Assembly (NCBI RefSeq): GCF_018918285.1
Contig: NZ_JAHLQF010000002.1
Span: 186,001 to 250,000, forward strand
Direction of reading: 5' to 3'
Origin: Clostridium mobile
GTDB lineage: Bacteria; Bacillota; Clostridia; Clostridiales; Clostridiaceae
DNA: 64,000 nt
Under the pieces are notes generated by a model that saw only the letters and a program-made list of their open reading frames with translations, searched no databases and was not told the DNA's origin. Made by a program: the position numbers and the translations under genes. Within the stretch, counting starts at the first letter, position 1; each line of letters opens with the position of its first letter. This document shows positions 36,293 to 45,463 of this stretch, one piece after another.

Positions 36293-37171
36293 ATGAAGAA
36301 AATAATTATAGCACTTGCAGCAATTTCTGTATTCATATACGCTCAATTCAATTGGTTGGAAGTAAGTGAATACAAAATATCATCCGATAAAATAGGTAAT
36401 GAATTTGATGGTTTTAAAATAGTACAATTATCGGATTTACATAGCAAAGAATTTGGAAAAAACAATAGTACTCTCATAAAAAAGATTAAAAAACTAAATC
36501 CAGATATTATAGTCACCACTGGAGATATGTATAATTCAACAAATGATGATGGTGAAGTGTTTTATAACTTGGCTAAGGAACTATCAAAAGACTATAAAAT
36601 ATATTACATTGTAGGCAACCATGAACAAATATCAGAGGTTAGAAGAGAAGAAAGTGAAGTAAGTAAAGAAAATAATTATATAGAGAGCTTAAAAGAGCTT
36701 GGGGTAACTGTATTAGATAATGATAAGGTTGAGATAGAAAGAGAGGGTAAAAAGATTAATCTTTATGGATTGGAAATCCCCCTAAGATTTTATAAGGATA
36801 AAAACACTGCTACTTATTCTGGGGATAAGCCCTATGATAAATCAAATGTGGAAAAAGCCATAGGAAAAGCTAGCGAGGAGGATTTTAATATATTACTTGC
36901 CCATAACCCAATATATTTTCCTGTGTATAGCAGTTGGGGAGCGGATTTAACTTTATCAGGTCACACCCATGGTGGCATTATTAGAATTCCTTTTAAAGGA
37001 GGACTTCTATCACCAGAAAGAACATTCTTCCCTAAATATGATGGAGGAGAATTTGAATTAGATGAATCTAAACTCATAGTGAACAGAGGACTTGGAAATG
37101 ACACAATAAAACTAAGAATATTTAATAGACCAGAAATATCAGTTATAACTTTGAAATCTAGTGAGGATTAA
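36293..37171 (+). CDS. Metallophosphoesterase (YaeI/YkuE-like)
   Basis: N-terminal signal anchor (IIIALAAISVFIYAQF) then the calcineurin-like fold: QLSDLHSKEFG, TGDMY, GNHE, LAHNP and SGHTHGG carry the bimetal-binding Asp, Asn and His residues. The ATG at 36293 follows GAGAGGGTG; upstream in-frame starts lack a ribosome site. Relatives act on phosphodiesters or UDP-linked lipids at the membrane; substrate not known. Confidence 0.88.
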   Translation: MKKIIIALAAISVFIYAQFNWLEVSEYKISSDKIGNEFDGFKIVQLSDLHSKEFGKNNSTLIKKIKKLNPDIIVTTGDMYNSTNDDGEVFYNLAKELSKDYKIYYIVGNHEQISEVRREESEVSKENNYIESLKELGVTVLDNDKVEIEREGKKINLYGLEIPLRFYKDKNTATYSGDKPYDKSNVEKAIGKASEEDFNILLAHNPIYFPVYSSWGADLTLSGHTHGGIIRIPFKGGLLSPERTFFPKYDGGEFELDESKLIVNRGLGNDTIKLRIFNRPEISVITLKSSED

Positions 37172-37184
37172 AAAATAAAAAAAG

Positions 37185-37222
37185 CTAACAAAGCATATGT
37201 TTAAAAGCATATGCTTTGTTAG
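37185..37222 (+). terminator. Hairpin after the phosphoesterase gene
   Basis: Perfect 15-bp stem CTAACAAAGCATATG / CATATGCTTTGTTAG with an 8-base loop. No T run follows, so it may be a processing or weak terminator structure. Confidence 0.55.
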
Positions 37223-37405
37223 TACTATAATAAATATCATATCTTTATAAAGTTTTGCAACAATTTGTGGAATGTTATTTATTAAGCTTCCCACCTACTT
37301 TAATGTCATAAAATATTAATGAGGATAATTGTTTTTACACCTATTTAATTTTTATTTGATGATATGCTTTTAAACATAATTCTAATATTGAACCTATAAT
37401 ATATT

Positions 37406-37426
37406 TGTTATATAATATATATAACA
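37406..37426. promoter_or_regulatory. Candidate GntR operator
   Basis: Perfect inverted repeat TGTTATAT-AATAT-ATATAACA overlapping the presumed -10 region (TATAAT) of the GntR operon. YtrA-type regulators bind such inverted repeats near their own promoters. Confidence 0.6.
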
Positions 37427-37480
37427 GATATAACATGGATGATAAACATAGGAAATTTAGAGCTTAAAAGAGGTGATGAT

Positions 37481-37852
37481 TTGATTAAGATATTATTTGA
37501 CAGTGAGACCCCCATATACCTTCAATTAAAAAATGAAATTATTAAAGCTATTGCGAGAGGTGAGTTAGAAGATGGAGAGGCTCTTCCCTCCATTAGGGAT
37601 TTAAGTGTGGATATTGGGGTAAATCTCCATACCATCAATAAGGCTTACAATCTTTTAAAAGATGAAGGCTATTTGGTGATAGATAGAAGAAAAGGCGCTA
37701 TGGTTAGTGTTAATAAGGATAAAAAAGAGGATTTCATAAACTCCGTAGATGAGGAGTTAGAGGTTTTTTTATGTAGGTGTATTTGTAAAGGGCTTAGTAA
37801 GGAAGAAGTAATCAAGCTAATCCATGATAAATATGATGATATTAAAAGGTAG
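37481..37852 (+). CDS. GntR-family regulator, YtrA subfamily
   Basis: Short GntR protein (123 residues) with winged helix PIYLQLKNEIIKAIARGELEDGEALPSIRDLSVDIGVNLHTINKAYNLLKDEGYLV and only a small C-terminal helical tail, typical of YtrA. TTG start after AGAGGTG; an ATG 42 bases upstream lacks a ribosome site. Overlaps or abuts the downstream membrane protein genes, which are its likely targets. Confidence 0.88.
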   Translation: MIKILFDSETPIYLQLKNEIIKAIARGELEDGEALPSIRDLSVDIGVNLHTINKAYNLLKDEGYLVIDRRKGAMVSVNKDKKEDFINSVDEELEVFLCRCICKGLSKEEVIKLIHDKYDDIKR

Positions 37853-37861
37853 GTGATTTTT

Positions 37862-38218
37862 ATGAAATCAGAAATTTGGGTATTTGCAACTATAATGATA
37901 GTAGTGTATATTCCTCTTTTGTTTATGCAAAGTTTTTCTCAAAGGGCTGTTTTTTATGGGGTCAGAATTCCATTAGGATTTGAGAAGAAAGAGGAATTGA
38001 TAAAGGAAGATAAAAATTATAAAAGAAATTTAAATATATGCTTTGTAATAACTACTCTTTTAAGCATATTGATAATGATTAAAATAAGTGAAGAATATTC
38101 TCCTATTGTATTTTTATGCGGCATGTTCTTATTTATTATTGAAGGAAGTTGGTGTTTTTATTTAGCTAATAAAAGAGTAAAAGCTATTAAAAAAAGAGAA
38201 AATTGGGAGAACTATTGA
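37862..38218 (+). CDS. Small membrane protein, DUF1648-like N-terminal part
   Basis: 118 residues with three hydrophobic helices and RAVFYGVRIPLGFEKKEEL, resembling the N-terminal segment of DUF1648-type membrane proteins. The ATG follows AGGTAGGTG. The next gene starts in another frame overlapping this stop (ATTGA), so this could be a genuine two-protein arrangement or an old frameshift splitting one larger protein. Confidence 0.6.
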   Translation: MKSEIWVFATIMIVVYIPLLFMQSFSQRAVFYGVRIPLGFEKKEELIKEDKNYKRNLNICFVITTLLSILIMIKISEEYSPIVFLCGMFLFIIEGSWCFYLANKRVKAIKKRENWENY

Positions 38219-39255
38219 CTAAGGAAAAAGTAGTAGTGGTAGATATAAAAGCTAAAACTAGAGGTTATGAAAAGTTAAGTAACTGGTATTTTGCTCCTCC
38301 AATTTTATTATTTCTAACAGTGCTTCTTATGGGCTTAAGAAACGCTAAAGAAATAGATGCTATGGGATTAATAATATTTCCTTTTACAATAATTGTAATG
38401 TTCTTCAGTTTTCTATCTATAAATAAATCAAAGCAAAACTTAAACGGAGGAAATGTAGAGGATATAAGATTTCAAAATATGAAATTTAGAAGAGTAAATG
38501 GAATATTTATAGTTATAATCACCTATGCCATATCCATACTTTTCACTGTGATGAATTTAAGTAGTATGAACTTAATCTCTTCTAGAAAAGAATCTATTAT
38601 TATAGGAAGCATAATCATATTCACCATAATTTTATCATTGGCATTGATGATATATAGTTATAAAGTTGGTCAAGGGGGAAAGAATATTCCGCTAAAGAAA
38701 GATGGACAGGATAAAGAAGCTCTTATTATTAATAGAGAAGATGATGATAATTATCTTTGGGGCATGATTTATTATAATCCAGAGGATCCAGCCCTTTTTG
38801 TAGAAAAGAGAGCAGGAGTAGGTTGGACCATAAATGTTGCACGTCCTATGGGCAAAATAGCTATGGCCCTTACAGCGTTATTAATAGTAGGCTCTCTTGG
38901 AATGGTAATATATACATCCACTTCCATGAAGGTTAATTTGCAAGTAAAAGAGCAGGTTGTGACTATTAAAGGTATGTATTCTGAAGATATAAATAGTGAA
39001 GATATAGTGGAATTAACCTTTGAGAAATCCCTTCCACCAATAACTATGAAGCAAAATGGAGGGGCAATTGGAGATAAAAAAGTAGGGTATTTTAAAACAA
39101 AAGCTGGAGAAAAGGTTAAACTATTTATAGAAGATGACAAAAATCCAGTGGTTAAAATAGTTACAAAGGAAAAAATTATATATATCAACTATGAAGAAAT
39201 CAGTAAAACGGAAGAACTATTTAATGAATTAAAGGATTTACAAGAGGGAAAGTAA
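38215..39255 (+). CDS. DUF5808-containing membrane protein
   Basis: About five membrane helices. The middle carries YLWGMIYYNPEDPALFVEKRAGVGWTINVARP, the DUF5808 pattern. The C-terminal ~90 residues form a soluble PH-like beta-rich domain (VKEQVVTIKGMYSEDINSEDIVELTF). The TTG start overlaps the previous stop and is preceded by GGGAG. With the GntR gene it forms a three-gene operon of a type linked in Firmicutes to cell-envelope stress; role unproven. Confidence 0.65.
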   Translation: MTKEKVVVVDIKAKTRGYEKLSNWYFAPPILLFLTVLLMGLRNAKEIDAMGLIIFPFTIIVMFFSFLSINKSKQNLNGGNVEDIRFQNMKFRRVNGIFIVIITYAISILFTVMNLSSMNLISSRKESIIIGSIIIFTIILSLALMIYSYKVGQGGKNIPLKKDGQDKEALIINREDDDNYLWGMIYYNPEDPALFVEKRAGVGWTINVARPMGKIAMALTALLIVGSLGMVIYTSTSMKVNLQVKEQVVTIKGMYSEDINSEDIVELTFEKSLPPITMKQNGGAIGDKKVGYFKTKAGEKVKLFIEDDKNPVVKIVTKEKIIYINYEEISKTEELFNELKDLQEGK

Positions 39256-39271
39256 GAATTAAATATTGAAC

Positions 39272-39318
39272 AAAATAGAAGTAGTTATAGAATAAAATTT
39301 TATAATTACTTCTATTTT
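39272..39318 (+). terminator. Terminator
   Basis: An 18-bp near-perfect stem, left arm AAAATAGAAGTAGTTATA, ending in TTTT. Confidence 0.8.
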
Positions 39319-39427
39319 AGTATATAATGAATATATAAATAACTATTTTTCCTTTGTAAAAAGCAAGCTAAAAATAATTAACTGTAGATTTAGTTAGTTC
39401 AATAAATTCTAAGGGGGAAGATAAAAT

Positions 39428-39688
39428 ATGAAATGGGAAGAAGCTAGAAAAATATATCCTAACAAGTGGATACTGCTTGAAGCTATAGAAGCATATTCTC
39501 ATGATGGATATAGAATTATAGATGATTTATCTGTTATAAATATTTTTAATAACGGAAGTGAAGCTTTAAAAGAATATGCAGAAAAACATAAAAAGGACAA
39601 AAGTAGAGAAATGTATATATATCATACAAAAAATGAAGAACTAGCAATACAGGAAAGGTCATGGATTGGAGTGCGAAAGAATGGTTAA
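39428..39688 (+). CDS. Small hypothetical protein (partner of an aspartic-protease remnant)
   Basis: 86 residues, no membrane segment, with a good ribosome site (GGGGGAAG). Contains MKWEEARKIYPNKWILLEAIEAYS and a conserved-looking Arg/Tyr-rich C-terminus. Small proteins like this are often encoded just before clan AA aspartic proteases, and a remnant of such a gene overlaps its 3' end here. Function unknown. Confidence 0.6.
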   Translation: MKWEEARKIYPNKWILLEAIEAYSHDGYRIIDDLSVINIFNNGSEALKEYAEKHKKDKSREMYIYHTKNEELAIQERSWIGVRKNG

Positions 39689-39782
39689 GCTTGAATTAAA
39701 ATATGGACTACCTTTTTGTAGCATTAAACTATGTAATAAAGGAAGAGAAATTATAATTGATAACGCAAACTATCCTCATTAA
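39681..39782 (+). pseudogene. Truncated retropepsin-like aspartic protease gene
   Basis: Overlaps the previous gene. It encodes MVKLELKYGLPFCSIKL...EIIIDNANYPH and then stops; the N-terminus looks like clan AA proteases, but the catalytic DTG loop that should follow is absent. Its last codons lie in the left arm of the terminator hairpin at 39767, as if a deletion fused the gene start to a terminator. Confidence 0.55.
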
Positions 39783-39817
39783 TGTTTTATTGAATTAATG
39801 AGGATAGTTTTTTTATA
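39767..39817. terminator. Bidirectional terminator
   Basis: AAACTATCCTCATTAA and its complement with a T7 tail; lies between convergent genes. Confidence 0.9.
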
Positions 39818-39818
39818 T

Positions 39819-41579
39819 CTATTTAATTTTAACTAAGAGATAAAAGTCAAAGCCTTTACCATTAATTTCTCCAGTGGAATTATTTTTACTGCCAGAGATA
39901 TGCTGGAAAACAACCTTAACTTTAATTTTATCATTTTCTTCTGTGAGGACCATTTCCTCCTCAGGTACTATGTTTTCTTTATCGCTAGCACCATATTTAG
40001 AAATTAAATTCTTTACAAACTCATCTAAGTCTTTTTTATAAATCTCATTGCCTAAATAGATTATCTTTATAGTAGAGCTTTCATAATCATAAATAGCATC
40101 CAGATTTTTAGATTCTGAAGTATTTAGATCTTTAAATTCCGAAGTATTCCTATTGTGTAGACTATCCGTATCAAAGAGATAATCATAGCCTTTAATGTCT
40201 AAAGGCCCTTGTAAAGTACTGGTAATATAAAAATATTCATTAGGGGATTCATTAAATGGACTTTCATAGGAGAAGCCAAAAACTTTTTCCATATCTTCTA
40301 TCTTAAAATTTTTAGGAAGATGTTTAAGATCTTTAAAGCTATGGTTTCTATCAAAATAACTAAGAATGCTACTTATATTAACTTTATCTCCTTTTGAAAC
40401 AACCTTAGAAGTATTTATTTTCCCTTCAGTTAACATATTGTTCTTTGTAAGAATTTTTTCAAATCTATGTCTTTGACTGTATTTTGATAGTGAATAGCTG
40501 CTAACTGGGCCAAAGACTGAAAGAAGAGCAATGAACGCTAAGCTCACAGGTATTAATATATTTCTAAGCTTTTTACTAAAGGAAAAATAAATCATAATAG
40601 AGAAAATCCAAAGGCCAAGTATAACTACAAAATATCTAGGCTCAGTAAGTCCATAGGCATTTATTCTGATACCCATGGATATGAACATCATTACTATAAG
40701 AGGAAGCAAAATTTTAGGAGCAAGCTTTAAAAATTTATCAGCCCAACTGCTTTCATCTCTTATTGGAGTTATGGAGAATAATGTTATGGTCACGATTACT
40801 GAATACCAAAGAACAAGATGGGAAACTAGTCCTATTGGCCAGGTCATGGTGACTATAATTTTTCCAAAATAAATATAAAGTATTATGATGTAGGCTGTGA
40901 GCAGCGGCATTACAATGTATAGAATAAGTATCCTTAAAAGCTTTGGATATGATCTTAAAGTAAGCTTATTATCCCTTAATGGCATTACGGAAAGGAAGTA
41001 GGATACTGCAAATATAAAAACTACAAAAAGCCAAGTGTAGTAATAAACCTTACCTAAGACTTTTATTCCAAGAAGTTTATCTATGGAAAATAAAATTGCT
41101 GAAAGTCCAGCGTAAAGAACCACGGAATATAGTATGGTGGTAAAAAATCCAGCAACTAAAACAATAACATATAGCTCAAAGTCTGGTTTTCTAGGAAAAT
41201 AAGGTATAAATAAAAATGCCATATATAAAGCTAAATTCACTGCAATATATCTTGTGGTAGTTACCATTCTCATATCATCTGGTAGCAAAAATAAATAATA
41301 AAGAACTAGTAGCAATGCACCAATTCCATAGCCAATAAAAAGCTTAAAGGTATTTTCCTCGTTCCTTTTTTCAAAGAATAACTTTATGGAAAGAGAAAGT
41401 GGAATACCTAGAGCTAAAGTCATTACTATTCTACTTAAAGTATCTTCAACAGGCCTAATTTCATGAATGGTTATAAGCAAAGTTAAAATAGAAACTGAAA
41501 GCAATATAGTAAAAGGAAATCTTTTAAGGCTCAAATACAGATTGGACAGCATGTTTTTAAAGTATTTTATAAGCTTCAT
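39819..41579 (-). CDS. DUF4153 multi-pass membrane protein
   Basis: 586 residues. The first ~370 contain about ten to twelve hydrophobic helices; the C-terminal ~200 residues are soluble, beginning VSSYSLSKYSQRHRFEKIL, as in DUF4153 proteins. Its function is not established. Own gene, preceded by a AAGGAGGG-like site (TTAAGGAGGGTTAGTT reading the minus strand). Confidence 0.75.
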   Translation of the reverse strand: MKLIKYFKNMLSNLYLSLKRFPFTILLSVSILTLLITIHEIRPVEDTLSRIVMTLALGIPLSLSIKLFFEKRNEENTFKLFIGYGIGALLLVLYYLFLLPDDMRMVTTTRYIAVNLALYMAFLFIPYFPRKPDFELYVIVLVAGFFTTILYSVVLYAGLSAILFSIDKLLGIKVLGKVYYYTWLFVVFIFAVSYFLSVMPLRDNKLTLRSYPKLLRILILYIVMPLLTAYIIILYIYFGKIIVTMTWPIGLVSHLVLWYSVIVTITLFSITPIRDESSWADKFLKLAPKILLPLIVMMFISMGIRINAYGLTEPRYFVVILGLWIFSIMIYFSFSKKLRNILIPVSLAFIALLSVFGPVSSYSLSKYSQRHRFEKILTKNNMLTEGKINTSKVVSKGDKVNISSILSYFDRNHSFKDLKHLPKNFKIEDMEKVFGFSYESPFNESPNEYFYITSTLQGPLDIKGYDYLFDTDSLHNRNTSEFKDLNTSESKNLDAIYDYESSTIKIIYLGNEIYKKDLDEFVKNLISKYGASDKENIVPEEEMVLTEENDKIKVKVVFQHISGSKNNSTGEINGKGFDFYLLVKIK

Positions 41580-41803
41580 AACTAACCCTCCTTAATATAA
41601 TTTTTCCATGGAAATTGATAATAGAGGTCGATAATACATTAATATAAATCTTTAATATAAATTGATAATACAAGTTTGATATTAATTTCTAATTAAACTT
41701 GTCCTAGTATATTAATTATAATCTTTGACGTGGCATTGCTCAAGTTGAGATTTTTTATAGTTTGTCTTGAAGCTCAAACTGGGATGCTAAATAAAGTGTC
41801 TCG

Positions 41804-41865
41804 TTGACACCTTAACAAAGGAATGCTACTATTATGCTATACGATATATCGCGTGACATAATAGT
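41804..41865 (+). promoter_or_regulatory. padR promoter and 38-bp operator dyad
   Basis: TTGACA (41804-41809), 17 bases, TACTAT (41827-41832). Overlapping it, ACTATTATG (41828-41836) and CATAATAGT (41857-41865) are exact inverted repeats, and CGATATATCG (41842-41851) is a perfect palindrome with the same centre. This nested symmetry is a strong operator candidate for the PadR protein encoded 30 bases downstream. Confidence 0.7.
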
Positions 41866-41892
41866 TCTGCGTAATGAATGGAGGGTGATAAA

Positions 41893-42222
41893 ATGTCAGA
41901 AATTCAAAGAACACCAATGACTGAGGCTATGTATTATGTACTTCTTGCTTTATGTGAGCCACTTCATGGTTACGTAGTTATGGAGAAAGTTAAAGATATT
42001 TCTAATGGAAGAGTTGTTATGGGACCAGGCACACTTTATGGGATTTTAACGCGTATGGAAAAAGAAAAACTAATTACTCTTGAGGAATCCGATGGAAGGC
42101 GAAAAATATATGCACTTACTTCAAGTGGGTATGAAGCTTTAAAGCAAGAATATTTAAGGCTTTCTAAAATGGTGGATGATGGCAGAATATTATTTGAAAA
42201 GGGAGATAGCCATGAAACGTAG
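41893..42222 (+). CDS. PadR-family transcriptional regulator
   Basis: 109-residue PadR protein: MTEAMYYVLLALCEPLHGYVVMEKV, VVMGPGTLYGILTRMEKEKLI and RKIYALTSSGYEAL. The ATG used follows GGAGGGTGAT; the ATG five codons earlier is part of that ribosome site. Overlaps the DUF2812 gene, its usual partner. Confidence 0.9.
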   Translation: MSEIQRTPMTEAMYYVLLALCEPLHGYVVMEKVKDISNGRVVMGPGTLYGILTRMEKEKLITLEESDGRRKIYALTSSGYEALKQEYLRLSKMVDDGRILFEKGDSHET

Positions 42223-43405
42223 AATAAAGAAAAAATTCTTATGGTTAGATGTATGGAATATTGAAGAGCAGGAGGCATGGTTTTCGGATATGGCCTCTCA
42301 AGGGTGGAAGCTAATTTCCACTGATGGATGGTATGCCAAGTTTGAAAAATGTGAACCAGAAAAAGTAAATTATCGTTGTGATGTGTTTAAGCTAAAGGAT
42401 GGCGGCGGAAATAACCCCATTGAATTATACAAGGAGGCAGGGTGGGAATACGTAGCTTCTCGTAGGCTAGTTCATATATTTAGAACCAATGAAGATGCAA
42501 ACATAGTTGAAATTCATACTGACCCTAATGAACAAGCAGAAACCCTATCTATACTAAAGAAAAATATAACTAGAATGGGAATGGCTGTTGTATTCTTATC
42601 AATGCTTATTATATTAATAACTCTAGCTACCATACGAATCGATCCTGTAGGTAATTATCTTAATAATAAATTTATGGAAGTTATAGTAGTGATGCTTGCT
42701 TCCATGTATATAAGTATTAGCATGATTACTGGTATTATTCACATGTCTAAACTTATGAGAAAATTAAAATCTGGAAGCCTCTTTGAACACAGAATAGAAT
42801 ATAAAAGGAAAATAAATAAAAATAGAATTATGGGAATAGTTGTTAACAGTATAACCTTGCTATGGGTGATTTCTAACTTTGGAATGCTTATAGGAATAAT
42901 AACAAAAGATAGATTTCCTTCTATACCAGAAAAGGATATACCTGTTATTAGAATGTCAGATATAATGGATGAAACTACTTATATTAAGAAAGTAGATCCA
43001 TATAAAAATAAAGGTGATAGATTAAATTATTATATAGTTAATAGCAGCTTACTTGTACCTAAGCAGCATGAACTAAATGAAAGTGTGGAAGTCACAGGGG
43101 TTATGTGGGAAGACAAGAGTGGTATATACAGCCCATCCATATACTCTTATGCTTATGAAACCAGAGGAGAATGGGTTGCTAAAGGGTTGGCAAAAGAATT
43201 ATTAAAAAAATATGATTACTATGCAGAAGAAGGCTATAGATATGTACAAGATAGCGAATTTGATGATTTGTGGATTGGAAAAGAAGAGGTTAGATGCACT
43301 TTTATTGGGAGAAAGAGGGAAAATGTTTATCGTGTGGTATATTATGGTATAGAGCCTGTTGAAAAAATTATAGAATTAGTTTTAGATAAGGTAGAGAACC
43401 AGTGA
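42212..43405 (+). CDS. DUF2812 membrane protein
   Basis: N-terminal DUF2812 domain (about residues 1-105: EEQEAWFSDMASQGWKLISTDG, YRCDVFKL, YKEAGWEYVASR), then two membrane helix pairs (about 125-190 and 215-240) and a soluble C-terminal region. ATG overlaps the end of padR and is preceded by AAGGGAGA. PadR-DUF2812 pairs are frequent in Firmicutes; the role is unknown. Confidence 0.8.
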   Translation: MKRRIKKKFLWLDVWNIEEQEAWFSDMASQGWKLISTDGWYAKFEKCEPEKVNYRCDVFKLKDGGGNNPIELYKEAGWEYVASRRLVHIFRTNEDANIVEIHTDPNEQAETLSILKKNITRMGMAVVFLSMLIILITLATIRIDPVGNYLNNKFMEVIVVMLASMYISISMITGIIHMSKLMRKLKSGSLFEHRIEYKRKINKNRIMGIVVNSITLLWVISNFGMLIGIITKDRFPSIPEKDIPVIRMSDIMDETTYIKKVDPYKNKGDRLNYYIVNSSLLVPKQHELNESVEVTGVMWEDKSGIYSPSIYSYAYETRGEWVAKGLAKELLKKYDYYAEEGYRYVQDSEFDDLWIGKEEVRCTFIGRKRENVYRVVYYGIEPVEKIIELVLDKVENQ

Positions 43406-43431
43406 AAAGATTAAGAAGAATATGAATTAGT

Positions 43432-43590
43432 TAATATTGGTGAGGAGTGTATCAAGATATAGTAAATGGAAGATAATTTAATACTTGTCCTAGGCTGTTG
43501 ATAAATATTATTTATTAACAGCTTTTAATTTTGATTAGAATTACATACATAAAGTTTAATAAGAAATTTGCATCCAATTCATAATAATCC
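43432..43590 (+). pseudogene. Remnant of the ATP-pyrophosphatase 3' end and its terminator
   Basis: GGTGAGGAGTGTATCAAGAT matches the end of the ATP-pyrophosphatase remnant at 47090-47113. It is followed by the same hairpin (GCTGTTGATAAAT / ATTTATTAACAGC at 43494-43522) and spacer found after the copies near 47.1 and 48.7 kb. It marks the left edge of the triplicated locus. Confidence 0.7.
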
Positions 43591-43651
43591 TTTTTCCGTT
43601 ATTTTTAATCCTCATATAAGTAGAGAACATGTACAAGATTCTTTTATAATT

Positions 43652-43670
43652 GATAAAGATAATCATTATT
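43652..43670. promoter_or_regulatory. Fur-box-like site
   Basis: GATAAAGATAATCATTATT differs at two positions from the classical 19-bp Fur consensus. It lies ~150 bp before the MATE gene; between them are an orphan AAAGGAGGG and a start followed at once by a stop. A chance match is possible in such AT-rich DNA. Confidence 0.4.
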
Positions 43671-43817
43671 AATAGCCTTGAAGGATTTATATATTTACTT
43701 GAAAGGAGGGTAAAATGAACTAAATAAAATTATGGATGAAACTATAAATAAAGCTATAAACAATAAATTAGAATTTAAACTTTCAAGGACTTGATATAAG
43801 AGTGAGGAAGGATATTT

Positions 43818-45155
43818 ATGAATAAAAATCGTGAAGAATTAATTAATGGTAATATGTTTACATTACTTTTAAAGCTTTCTATTCCAGGAATTATAGGAAT
43901 GTTAGTTATAGGTTTATATAGTTTATGTGATGCTATTTTTGTTGGAAAGTTAGTAGGAGAAACAGCCTTAGGTGCTGTAAGTATAGCTTCTCCATATACC
44001 TTTATAAACAATTGTATTGCTGTGCTTATAGGAGTAGGTTCGTCTTCAATTTTATCTCGTGCCATTGGGGCAAAGAATGATAAAGTAGTGAATAAAGTTT
44101 TAGGTAATTTAATAGTGTGTGTATTAACATTATCTTTGGCTGTTACTGTATTGGGATATATTTTTGCAGGGAATTTGCTTAGGTTTTCAGGAGCGAAGGG
44201 GGACATATTAGAATTAGGAATAGAATATTTAAGGATAACATACATTGGATCATTCTTCGTTAATTTTTCCCAAAGTGCCAATATGCTTATAAGAGGCGAA
44301 GGAAAAATGAAGGAAGCCATGGGAATTATGATATTAGGTGCAGTACTAAATATTATTTTAGATCCAATATTTATAAAGGTCTTAGGCTTAGGTGTGGCAG
44401 GAGCAGCTATAGCTACGGTAATTGCTCAAATAATTCAAGCTATAGTTACATTTATGTACTTTAAGTGCAATAAATCAATAATACCAGTTAATAAGTTTGA
44501 GTTTGCCTCTGATTTAATGCCGGAGATATTATCTGTAGGAGGGGCAGCTGCAATGATGCAATTTATGTACCTAATACAGCAAACTGCGTTATATAAAATT
44601 ACATCAAAGTATGGTGGGGATGAACAACTAGTATTAATGGGAATAGCACTTAGAGTTTTAATGTTCACATTTATACCTATATGGGGAATGGGACAAGGAC
44701 TTCAGCCTATAGTGGGCATGAATTTTGGTGCGAAAAAATATGATCGTGTGAAAGAAGCAGTTAAAATATTTAGCATAGCTTCAACAATATTAATTGGAGT
44801 GTTATGGGCTTTTTATATGATTCAGCCTAAGGTTGTTTTAGGCTGGTTCATTAATGATAAGGCTTTAATAGAAAGCGGATATAGTTTGTTTAGAATTATG
44901 TTTTTAACATTTCCAGTGTCAGGAGTTATAGTTATGGCTATGACATTTTTTCAATCGATAGGCAAAGGTGGACAATCGGCTGTAATAATTATTTTAAAGC
45001 AAGTACTACTTTTTATGCCCATAGCTATAATTCTTACTAAATTTATTGGAATCAAAGGTACATGGGCAGCTTCAGCAGTGACAGACTCAATAGTGTTTTT
45101 AGTATCTTTAATTCTTTTAGCCATTGAATTTAAAAAATTAGATAAGATCAAATAA
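43818..45155 (+). CDS. MATE-family efflux transporter
   Basis: 445 residues with about twelve membrane helices in two related halves (LSIPGIIGMLVIGLYSLCDAIFVGKLVGETALGAVSIA; ALRVLMFTFIPIWGMGQGLQPIVGMNFGAKKYDRV). Cation-coupled export of drugs or metabolites. AGGAAGG ribosome site. Single gene, possibly under the Fur-like site upstream. Confidence 0.92.
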   Translation: MNKNREELINGNMFTLLLKLSIPGIIGMLVIGLYSLCDAIFVGKLVGETALGAVSIASPYTFINNCIAVLIGVGSSSILSRAIGAKNDKVVNKVLGNLIVCVLTLSLAVTVLGYIFAGNLLRFSGAKGDILELGIEYLRITYIGSFFVNFSQSANMLIRGEGKMKEAMGIMILGAVLNIILDPIFIKVLGLGVAGAAIATVIAQIIQAIVTFMYFKCNKSIIPVNKFEFASDLMPEILSVGGAAAMMQFMYLIQQTALYKITSKYGGDEQLVLMGIALRVLMFTFIPIWGMGQGLQPIVGMNFGAKKYDRVKEAVKIFSIASTILIGVLWAFYMIQPKVVLGWFINDKALIESGYSLFRIMFLTFPVSGVIVMAMTFFQSIGKGGQSAVIIILKQVLLFMPIAIILTKFIGIKGTWAASAVTDSIVFLVSLILLAIEFKKLDKIK

Positions 45156-45158
45156 AAG

Positions 45159-45209
45159 GAACCTTTAGGTGTAGTATTTTACTCTACCTAAAGGTTCAAA
45201 TATTTTTTC
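45159..45209 (+). terminator. Terminator of the MATE gene
   Basis: GAACCTTTAGGT / ACCTAAAGGTTC, then AAATATTTTTT. Confidence 0.85.
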
Positions 45210-45281
45210 AGATTCTAAATCTTTAAATATATATTATAATTAGAGTATAAAGTAAAATTTATTGCTTAAAAGTAAATTTTA

Positions 45282-45446
45282 TCCGATGACTACCATCCGT
45301 AATATTCCCATCGCACTCTGTGAAAGCCATTTAGAGTTCTTATGATGTGCATAACGGATGCTACGTCCCTGGATAAGTTCTTCTAAGCTTCAGTTGGAAT
45401 AAGTATTTCTTTTAAGCAAACTCCATCTGAAGCTAAGAATCACTTG
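45282..45446 (+). mobile_element. Non-autonomous IS200/IS605-like element, copy 2
   Basis: 165 bp, TCCGATGACTACC to CACTTG, after TTTTA and before ATATAAGGGGG. Nearly identical to copy 1. The paralogous locus at 47323-47335 lacks it and reads TTTA-ATATAAGG, which defines both ends and shows no target duplication. Confidence 0.8.
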
Positions 45447-45463
45447 ATATAAGGGGGATTTTC

